Part shown: piece after piece, positions 58,643 through 64,000 of the stretch
How positions within the stretch are numbered: position 1 is the first letter of the stretch
How the letters are laid out: every line of letters begins with the position of its first letter
Assembly: GCF_913061305.1 (NCBI RefSeq)
Contig: NZ_CAJXST010000004.1
Location: 214,860 to 278,859 of the forward strand
From: an uncultured Porticoccus sp.
GTDB taxonomy: Bacteria; Pseudomonadota; Gammaproteobacteria; Pseudomonadales; Porticoccaceae
Reading direction: 5' to 3'
DNA: 64,000 nt
Notes under the pieces: generated by a model
Told to the model about the DNA's origin: nothing
What the model saw: only the letters and a program-made list of their open reading frames with translations
Databases searched by the model: none
Program-made: the position numbers and the translations under genes

Positions 58643-58703
58643 GAATTGCCGGACACACGATTGATTAACCGACCCCATTCAGGGTCATGGAACCTGCCTG
58701 TTT

Positions 58704-61304
58704 ATGAAAAGTGCTGAAATACGTGATGCCTTCCTGAAGTATTTTGCCAGCCAGGGGCATGCTGTTGTGCCCAGTAGTAGCCTGGTGCCCGACAACGACC
58801 CAACACTGCTGTTTACCAATGCCGGCATGGTGCAGTTCAAGGATGTCTTTCTAGGCGTCGAGCAGCGGCCATACAGTCGCGCCGCTTCTTCGCAGCGCTG
58901 TGTCAGGGCGGGAGGCAAACACAACGACCTGGAAAACGTGGGCTATACCGCGCGTCACCACACCTTTTTTGAAATGCTGGGTAACTTCAGCTTTGGCGAC
59001 TATTTCAAGCGCGACGCCATCCGCTTTGCATGGACGTTCCTCACCGAGGTGCTCGGGCTGCCGCAAGAGCGCCTGTGGATCACCGTGCATGTCTCCGATG
59101 ATGAGGCGGCGGACATCTGGCTGAACGAGGTGGGTGTCAGCCCTGAACGGTTCTCCCGTCTCGACGAAGATAATTTCTGGCAGATGGGTGACACCGGCCC
59201 CTGTGGACCGAGTTCGGAAATTTTCTATGACCATGGCCCGGACGTACCCGGTGGCCCCCCCGGCAGTGAAAATGACGATCTGGATCGCTATATCGAAATC
59301 TGGAATCTGGTTTTCATGCAGTTTGAACGCAGTGCCGACGGGCGCCAGACGCCTTTGCCGAAACCCTCCATCGACACCGGCATGGGGTTGGAGCGCATCG
59401 CTGCCGTGATGCAGGGTGTTCACAGCAACTATGACATCGATCTGTTCCAGGCATTGTTGAAAGCGGCTGCAGAGGTGACCGGCACCCGTGACCTGGAAAA
59501 CAAGTCGTTGAGAGTCATCGCAGATCACATTCGCTCCTGCAGTTTTCTGATCGTCGACGGTGTGCTTCCGGCCAACGAAGGGCGAGGTTACGTACTGCGA
59601 CGGATTATTCGCCGCGCCGTTCGCCATGGCCACAAACTGGGTCAGGCAAATCTGTTTTTCCACAAGCTGGTGGCGGCGCTGGTCGCCGAAATGGGCGATG
59701 CCTACCCGGAACTGGCCAAAGCCCAGGCTCAGGTGGAAAAGGTCTTGCTGGCGGAAGAGCGGCAGTTCGAGAAAACCCTCGACAAAGGCATGGCCCTGCT
59801 TGAGTCGGCACTCAATGATCTGCAGGCGGATGTGATTCCCGGAGAGCTGATCTTTACCCTGTACGACACGTTTGGTTTCCCGGTGGATCTGACCAATGAC
59901 ATCGCCCGGGAGCGCGGACTGTCACTGGATATGGCCAGTTATGAAGCAGCCATGGAGCAGCAGCGCCAGCGGGCGCGTAGCGCCGGTGCCTTCAAGGTGG
60001 ATTACAGTCATTCGCTGGTGTTGGATGGTGCCACGGCTTTTACCGGGTACGACAACCTCACCGGTCAGGGTGAGGTCCGGGCATTGCTCAGGGAGGGGGC
60101 GTCGGTCAGGCAGCTTGCCGCCGGTGAGGAGGGGATCGTCGTCCTCGATCAGACCCCTTTCTATGCCGAGTCCGGTGGTCAGGCCGGCGACAGCGGTTAC
60201 CTGCTGGCCGACGGTGTCGAATTTGAAGTGCGCGACTGTCAGAAGCAGGGCGGTCACTACCTGCACATCGGTACGCTGTTGTCCGGCACGATAACCGAGG
60301 GGCAACCACTGGAAGCCCGGGTTGACAATGCGGTGCGCGCTGCGACAGCGCTCAACCACTCTGCCACTCACCTGTTACACGCTGCACTGCGGGAAATTCT
60401 CGGTGATCACGTCACCCAGAAAGGCTCGCTGGTGGACAGCAAGCGGCTGCGTTTTGATTTCAGTCATCCCGAGGCGGTCGACGCAAAACAGCTGAAAGCC
60501 ATTGAGCTGCGAGTCAACGAAGAAATTCGCTGCAACAGCCCCGTACAAACAGAAATCTGCGATATGGAGACAGCCAGACAGAAAGGTGCGATGGCCCTGT
60601 TTGGTGAGAAATACGGTGATCAGGTTCGTGTCTTGACGATGGGGGATGACTTTTCTGTTGAGCTCTGTGGCGGAACCCACGTGCAGCGCACCGGCGACAT
60701 CGGTTTGCTCCGGATCGTCAGTGAAACCGGTATCGCCTCCGGTGTGCGCCGTATTGAGGCCGTGACCGGCGCACAGGCGCTGGCTTACCTGGATGGGCTG
60801 GAAGCCCAGTTGGAACACATTGCCGAGCTCGTCAAAGCCCGTCCGGCGAATGCCGCCCAAAAGGTGGGAGCACTCTGTGCCGAAATGAAAGCGCTTGAAA
60901 AGGAAAACGCCCAGCTGAAGGGCCGGCTGGCCAGCAGTGCAGGTAGCGACCTGGTCGATCAGGCGATAACGGTCAATGGTGTTCAGGTGCTGCTGGCTGA
61001 TATCCAAGGTGCAGATCCGAAATCCCTGCGCGATACCGTGGATCAATTGAAGAACAAACTGGGCGCATCGGTCATTCTGCTGGCTGCGGTGAACGACGAA
61101 AAGGTAGCGCTGGTTGCCGGTGTGACGTCTGAGGTGACGGGTCGCCTGAAAGCGGGTGACCTGGTACAGCGCGTCGCCGTTGATTTGGGTGGAAAGGGCG
61201 GTGGCCGTCCGGACATGGCGCAGGGTGGTGGCACGGATGTGCAGGCGCTTCCGGCGGCACTGAAATCAGCGGGCGAGTGGGTGCAGCAACAGCTCTCCAG
61301 CTGA
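58704..61304 (+). CDS. alaS: Alanyl-tRNA synthetase
   Basis: An 866-residue class II synthetase (E. coli 876). The aminoacylation domain begins with [17 protein letters not shown]; the class II motifs and [10 protein letters not shown] follow. The editing domain has the zinc set HSATH and CGGTH. The C-Ala domain closes the protein with the glycine-rich [15 protein letters not shown] segment. It is the first gene of the alaS–lysC–csrA–tRNA-Ser block conserved in Pseudomonas. Confidence 0.98.
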   Translation: MKSAEIRDAFLKYFASQGHAVVPSSSLVPDNDPTLLFTNAGMVQFKDVFLGVEQRPYSRAASSQRCVRAGGKHNDLENVGYTARHHTFFEMLGNFSFGDYFKRDAIRFAWTFLTEVLGLPQERLWITVHVSDDEAADIWLNEVGVSPERFSRLDEDNFWQMGDTGPCGPSSEIFYDHGPDVPGGPPGSENDDLDRYIEIWNLVFMQFERSADGRQTPLPKPSIDTGMGLERIAAVMQGVHSNYDIDLFQALLKAAAEVTGTRDLENKSLRVIADHIRSCSFLIVDGVLPANEGRGYVLRRIIRRAVRHGHKLGQANLFFHKLVAALVAEMGDAYPELAKAQAQVEKVLLAEERQFEKTLDKGMALLESALNDLQADVIPGELIFTLYDTFGFPVDLTNDIARERGLSLDMASYEAAMEQQRQRARSAGAFKVDYSHSLVLDGATAFTGYDNLTGQGEVRALLREGASVRQLAAGEEGIVVLDQTPFYAESGGQAGDSGYLLADGVEFEVRDCQKQGGHYLHIGTLLSGTITEGQPLEARVDNAVRAATALNHSATHLLHAALREILGDHVTQKGSLVDSKRLRFDFSHPEAVDAKQLKAIELRVNEEIRCNSPVQTEICDMETARQKGAMALFGEKYGDQVRVLTMGDDFSVELCGGTHVQRTGDIGLLRIVSETGIASGVRRIEAVTGAQALAYLDGLEAQLEHIAELVKARPANAAQKVGALCAEMKALEKENAQLKGRLASSAGSDLVDQAITVNGVQVLLADIQGADPKSLRDTVDQLKNKLGASVILLAAVNDEKVALVAGVTSEVTGRLKAGDLVQRVAVDLGGKGGGRPDMAQGGGTDVQALPAALKSAGEWVQQQLSS

Positions 61305-61394
61305 GTGCTTGCACGCCATATTATCTGTTAACTTTGTCAATCATTTGGTGTTTAATTGCCGCCCATTTCCGGCGGCAAGAACTGTAGGGTTGTC

Positions 61395-62627
61395 ATGAGT
61401 CTGATTGTTCAAAAATACGGTGGCACATCGGTCGGCACCATAGAGCGTATTCAGGCCGTCGCCGAGAAAGTCCAGGCTTTCCGCAATCGCGGCGATAGTG
61501 TGGTGGTGGTGGTTTCTGCCATGAGTGGCGAAACCAATCGCCTGATTGGGCTGGCCAGAGAGATCGAGGCCGAGCCCAGTGCGCGAGAGATGGATGTCCT
61601 GGTTTCCACGGGGGAGCAGGTCACCATAGCGCTGCTGACCATCGCCCTTCATAAGCTGGGTTGTGATGCCCGCTCCTATACCGGTGGCCAGGTACGGATC
61701 CTCACGGATGATGCCCATTCCAAGGCCCGCATTCAGGAAATTGATGCGCACCGGATGCAACAGGATCTCTCGGCTGGTCGGGTGGTTGTGGTGGCCGGTT
61801 TTCAGGGCGTCGATGACAATGGCAATATTACGACATTGGGCCGCGGCGGTTCCGATACAACTGCAGTGGCTCTTGCCGCTGCCCTGAAAGCAGACGAGTG
61901 CCAGATCTATACCGATGTGGACGGTGTTTACACTACGGATCCACGGGTGGTCGCCAATGCGCGACGACTCGACCGAATCACCTTTGAAGAAATGCTGGAG
62001 ATGGCCAGCCAGGGGTCCAAGGTATTGCAGATACGTTCGGTTGAGTTTGCTGGAAAATACAAAGTCCCGCTGCGGGTGCTGTCCAGTTTTGAGGATGGCC
62101 CCGGTACATTGATTACCCTGGAGGACGACGACGATATGGAAAAACCGGTTGTTTCTGGCATCGCGTTTAACCGCGATGAAGCCAAGCTGACCATCCGCGG
62201 TATCCCCGATGTACCCGGGATAGCCTCCAAAGTGCTCGGTGCAGTGGGTCGCGCGAATATTGAGGTCGATGTGATTGTGCAGAACGTTGCGCATGACAAT
62301 ACCGCCTCTCTGACGTTTACCGTTCATCGCAATGAACTGGTAAAAGCCAGAGACATCCTCGAGCGTATTGCTGCGGAGCTCGGTGCTACCCAAGTTGATA
62401 CCAATGCCAGCATTGCCAAACTTGCTCTGGTTGGGGTCGGCATGCGCTCCCATGCGGGTGTCGCCGCCAAGATGTTTGAAGCGCTGGCGCAGGAAAATAT
62501 CAACATTCAGATGATCAGTACCTCTGAGATTAAAATCACCGTCGTTATCGATGAAAAATATCTCGAGCTGGCTGTGCGTGCTCTGCACAGCGCCTTCGAG
62601 CTGGAAGAGTCTGACAGGGAAGAGTGA
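61395..62627 (+). CDS. lysC: Aspartate kinase
   Basis: A 410-residue monofunctional aspartokinase that phosphorylates aspartate for lysine, threonine and methionine synthesis. The kinase domain starts with [11 protein letters not shown] and has [15 protein letters not shown]. Two ACT domains (from about 265) carry the feedback site ([16 protein letters not shown] and [14 protein letters not shown]). The ATG at 61395 is the family start; an in-frame ATG at 61356 would add 13 unrelated residues. Confidence 0.97.
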   Translation: MSLIVQKYGGTSVGTIERIQAVAEKVQAFRNRGDSVVVVVSAMSGETNRLIGLAREIEAEPSAREMDVLVSTGEQVTIALLTIALHKLGCDARSYTGGQVRILTDDAHSKARIQEIDAHRMQQDLSAGRVVVVAGFQGVDDNGNITTLGRGGSDTTAVALAAALKADECQIYTDVDGVYTTDPRVVANARRLDRITFEEMLEMASQGSKVLQIRSVEFAGKYKVPLRVLSSFEDGPGTLITLEDDDDMEKPVVSGIAFNRDEAKLTIRGIPDVPGIASKVLGAVGRANIEVDVIVQNVAHDNTASLTFTVHRNELVKARDILERIAAELGATQVDTNASIAKLALVGVGMRSHAGVAAKMFEALAQENINIQMISTSEIKITVVIDEKYLELAVRALHSAFELEESDREE

Positions 62628-62651
62628 GTAAAAGACTGTTTACCGCAATAT

Positions 62652-62788
62652 GGAATGGTTGGTATAGTTCGGCCTGCCCGACTGTGGAAGCATTATCCAT
62701 CAGGGAGGTGGCCCGCTGAATAACAATAACAATGCGTGGTTAAACCAGGAAAGCCAGCATAGACGTTGGTATTTGGCAGTATACAGGA
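62652..62788 (+). promoter_or_regulatory. csrA leader with five GGA motifs
   Basis: GGA triplets, the core of CsrA binding sites, occur at 62652, 62686, 62704, 62748 and 62786, within about 170 nt between lysC and csrA. The last lies inside the csrA Shine-Dalgarno (AGGAG). CsrA represses its own translation through such sites in E. coli; here autoregulation is inferred. Confidence 0.5.
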
Positions 62789-62796
62789 GCTAAACC

Positions 62797-62976
62797 ATGT
62801 TAATTCTCACGCGTCGCGTCGGGGAAACCCTCATTATTGGTGATGATGTCAGTGTCACCGTGCTCGGAGTCAAGGGCAATCAGGTACGTCTGGGTGTGGA
62901 TGCACCCAAAGAAGTTTCCGTTCACAGGGAAGAGATTTACCAGCGGATTCAGCAGGAAAAAGACGAAGATCAATAA
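62797..62976 (+). CDS. csrA: Carbon storage regulator CsrA/RsmA
   Basis: A 59-residue RNA-binding global regulator. It reads [17 protein letters not shown] at the N-terminus, includes the RNA-contact residues of LTRR and the VHREEIY segment, and ends in a charged tail. AGGAG lies 7 nt before the ATG. It binds GGA motifs in mRNA leaders to block or activate translation and is normally titrated by small RNAs (CsrB/RsmZ type), none of which is in the window. It lies between lysC and tRNA-Ser as in E. coli and Pseudomonas. Confidence 0.97.
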   Translation: MLILTRRVGETLIIGDDVSVTVLGVKGNQVRLGVDAPKEVSVHREEIYQRIQQEKDEDQ

Positions 62977-63013
62977 CCCTTGTCCACTTTGATTTTCCAT
63001 TTGGTATGTTATC

Positions 63014-63039
63014 ATGCCGCCACTTTTGCGAGGCGGCAT
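63014..63039 (+). terminator. Hairpin downstream of csrA
   Basis: ATGCCGCC (63014-63021) and GGCGGCAT (63032-63039) form a perfect 8-bp stem with a 10-nt loop. Only a short T-run follows, so termination may be partial. A promoter-like extended -10 (TGTTATCAT, 63007-63015) overlaps its 5' edge and could drive the downstream tRNA region. Confidence 0.55.
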
Positions 63040-63060
63040 TTATCGTCGTTTCAATAGTAT

Positions 63061-63211
63061 GGTGAGGTGGCCGAGCGGCTGACAAGTTGTGACAACAACT
63101 TGGGCGACCAAAGGTCGATCCCGCAGGGGCGAGGGCGAAAGCCCGAAGCAACGCGCGACCGGGGAGCGCCCCTACCAATACATGATAGATAGAAGAAGAT
63201 AAACGATAACT
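63061..63211 (+). repeat. tRNA-Ser-headed structured repeat, unit 1 (element E2)
   Basis: A 151-bp unit. Its first 22 nt equal the 5' end of tRNA-Ser (acceptor 5' strand and most of the D-arm). After that the tRNA is replaced by a structured element: stem CAAGTTG/CAACTTG (63083-63089/63096-63102), stem CGACC/GGTCG (63105-63109/63113-63117), and GGGC-GAAA-GCCC with a GNRA tetraloop (63133-63144). The last 40 bp are A-rich and variable, ending ACGATAACT. No protein is encoded. Confidence 0.9.
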
Positions 63212-63361
63212 GGTGAGGTGGCCGAGCGGCTGACAAGTTGTAACAACAACTTGGGCGACCGCAGGTCGATCCCGCAGGGACGAGGGCGAAAGCCCGAAGC
63301 AACGCGCGACCGGGGAGCGCCTCGACCCATACTTTACAGATAGACAAGCTAGACGATAATT
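63212..63361 (+). repeat. tRNA-Ser-headed structured repeat, unit 2 (element E3)
   Basis: A 150-bp tandem copy of the preceding unit. The first 110 bp or so differ at only four positions, three of them in predicted hairpin loops; the last 40 bp diverge strongly. It ends ACGATAATT directly before the real tRNA-Ser. TTTACA (63333) and GATAAT (63355) look like a promoter with a 16-bp spacer, but it would start transcription inside the tRNA. Confidence 0.9.
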
Positions 63362-63452
63362 GGTGAGGTGGCCGAGCGGCTGAAGGCGCTCCCCTGCTAA
63401 GGGAGTATAGGCTAATCCCCTATCGAGGGTTCGAATCCCTCCCTCACCGCCA
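63362..63452 (+). tRNA. tRNA-Ser (anticodon GCU)
   Basis: A 91-nt class II tRNA with encoded CCA. Acceptor GGTGAGG pairs with CCTCACC, the discriminator is G, and the anticodon stem CTCCC/GGGAG encloses CTGCTAA, giving GCT at 63396-63398. The long variable arm TATAGGCTAATCCCCTATC follows, with T-arm GAGGGTTCGAATCCCTC. Position after csrA is conserved in E. coli (serV) and Pseudomonas. The tRNA-Arg genes that follow in those genomes are not seen before the window ends. Confidence 0.97.
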
Positions 63453-63459
63453 CCCATAA

Positions 63460-63488
63460 AAATCCCGGCTTTATGCCGGGTTTTTTAT
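63460..63488 (+). terminator. tRNA-Ser terminator, also direct repeat copy 1
   Basis: CCCGGC (63464-63469), loop TTTAT and GCCGGG (63475-63480) are followed by six T residues. The 29 bp including flanks are repeated exactly at 63646-63674. Confidence 0.92.
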
Positions 63489-63513
63489 GGGTGGGTGATG
63501 GGAGACATGGATG

Positions 63514-63640
63514 AGAGCCCCCGTTCGACAAAACGGCTTGTCCGTTTTGGGCGCCGACGCATCGCGACGGCGGGGTGAAACCCCGAGCCGCCTCGCGGCG
63601 AGCCAATCCCGACCGAATCGAGTTGTGCCACTGAGGCTCT
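63514..63640. repeat. Structured element E4 downstream of tRNA-Ser
   Basis: A chain of hairpins closed by AGAGCC/GGCTCT (63514-63519/63635-63640). Inside are CAAAACGG/CCGTTTTG with loop CTTGT (63529-63549), CGCCG/CGGCG (63552-63572), GGGG-TGAAA-CCCC (63572-63584) and GCCGC-CTC-GCGGC (63587-63599). It starts TTCGACAAA, as element E1 beside tRNA-Lys does. It lies between the two copies of the 29-bp terminator repeat and has no coding sign. Confidence 0.75.
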
Positions 63641-63645
63641 GATTC

Positions 63646-63674
63646 AAATCCCGGCTTTATGCCGGGTTTTTTAT
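63646..63674 (+). terminator. Second copy of the tRNA-Ser terminator
   Basis: An exact 29-bp repeat of 63460-63488, 186 bp downstream, with the same CCCGGC/GCCGGG stem and T-tract. It also faces the 3' end of the GFA-family gene on the other strand. Confidence 0.9.
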
Positions 63675-63716
63675 TTATCTTGAGAGAGCTGTTGAGATGG
63701 GGCTCCGGCACTATCT

Positions 63717-64000
63717 TCAGCCTTCAAAGAGCGGGCTGCTAAAGCCGCGCAGGTGCTTGGGCAGGTTGTCGCTGACATCGACAATGCGCTGTTCATAGAA
63801 AATATGTGTCACGGCGGTTAATTCTCGGGGCAGTTGGTTGTCGTGGCTCTTGGCGATCAGCCACTGGGGGACCGCCCGCCAGTCCACGCTGTTGGTGTTG
63901 AACAGCACTTCTCCGCAGTTGGTGCAGAAATACTTTTTCATTTTCAGCCGGGGGTGTTGGTAAATGCCGAGGTTGCTCTCGCCACGGGTGATGGCAGCAG
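63717..64000 (-). CDS. GFA/CENP-V family protein, C-terminal part (cut by window end)
   Basis: The frame is open to the window edge, so this is the end of a longer gene. About 93 residues are visible: AAITRGESNLGIYQHPRLK, then KKYFCTNCGEVLFNTN and a C-terminal domain ending KHLRGFSSPLFEG. The CTNCG pair after a KKYFC stretch is the second zinc site of the GFA family (glutathione-dependent formaldehyde-activating enzyme-like). Most members have unknown substrates. The ATG at 63941 is internal, not the start. Confidence 0.8.
   Translation of the reverse strand, partial: AAITRGESNLGIYQHPRLKMKKYFCTNCGEVLFNTNSVDWRAVPQWLIAKSHDNQLPRELTAVTHIFYEQRIVDVSDNLPKHLRGFSSPLFEG

Noticed and set aside
63061..63361. 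Considered as a CRISPR array or as attC sites of an integron
   Set aside because: Only two units, no short conserved repeat with unique spacers, no cas or integrase genes, and no attC R boxes. The common head is a tRNA fragment.
62870..63457. A 195-codon frame on the minus strand across csrA, the repeats and tRNA-Ser, with GEGGIRTLDRGLAYTPLAGE at its start
   Set aside because: This is the antisense of a tRNA-Ser gene and its partial copies. The same false protein is widespread in databases because serine tRNAs are conserved. It also covers csrA on the other strand.

Overview
The window is a chromosomal core segment of a gammaproteobacterium, probably marine and from the Cellvibrionales/Pseudomonadales side. 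I infer this from gene order and protein content, with no database search. Supporting blocks are queC–tRNA-Lys–nadA–BepA-like protease–PerM-like permease; aceE–aceF without a linked lpd; rsxABCDGE; metG diverging from apbC, then dcd; purM–purN diverging from DUF2066–hda; fdxA–mutS; pncC–recA; and alaS–lysC–csrA–tRNA-Ser(GCU). Base composition looks even. I see no prophage, insertion sequence, CRISPR array or integrase.

Layout. 1–15 kb: end of queC, tRNA-Lys followed by an unusual duplicated tRNA 3' end, nadA, a periplasmic M48 protease, an AI-2E/PerM-type permease, a pitrilysin-like M16 protease, pyruvate dehydrogenase E1 and E2, a DUF4864 protein and a DeaD-type helicase. 15–25 kb, minus strand: YaiI-like protein, SLC13-type carboxylate transporter, a ThDP-dependent enzyme, then the whole rsxABCDGE electron-transport operon. 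25–34 kb: metG, apbC, dcd, SirB2-like protein, mntP, a membrane-anchored histidine phosphatase behind a probable Pho box, an LTA-synthase-like transferase and a CNNM/CBS protein. 34–42 kb: a GGDEF–EAL protein, DUF3014, CDGSH and DUF3108 genes, purN/purM and DUF2066–hda. 42–50 kb: TlpA-like lipoprotein, arsC–wrbA–DUF2069–sppA chain, fdxA, mutS and a glutathionyl-hydroquinone reductase. 50–64 kb: RNA m5U methyltransferase, pncC, recA with a LexA box, sterol-desaturase-like protein, DUF4126, recX, YheT-like hydrolase, a small secreted protein, M23 peptidase, Trm112-like protein, hinT, alaS, lysC, csrA, tRNA-Ser and the end of a GFA-family gene.

The feature that ordinary annotation does not explain is a set of four short, hairpin-rich, non-coding elements, all placed in the two tRNA units. 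Each lies between direct repeats of part of the host tRNA unit. Two tandem ~150-bp units upstream of tRNA-Ser each begin with the first 22 nt of that tRNA. One element downstream of tRNA-Ser lies between two 29-bp copies of its terminator. One element downstream of tRNA-Lys lies between two copies of the last 21 bp around the tRNA 3' end. All four share a GACAA…TTGG first hairpin, and nearly all differences between the tandem copies fall in predicted loops. This looks like a family of structured repeats that insert into or amplify within tRNA genes. It resembles the E. coli tyrT/rtT repeats in arrangement, but I do not recognise the sequence.

Other regulatory signals are a Pho box before the histidine phosphatase, a LexA box placed in recA exactly as in E. 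coli, five GGA motifs in the csrA leader, and structured leaders ahead of aceE and mntP. The genes are otherwise housekeeping functions: NAD, purine and tRNA metabolism, membrane redox, envelope maintenance and DNA repair.
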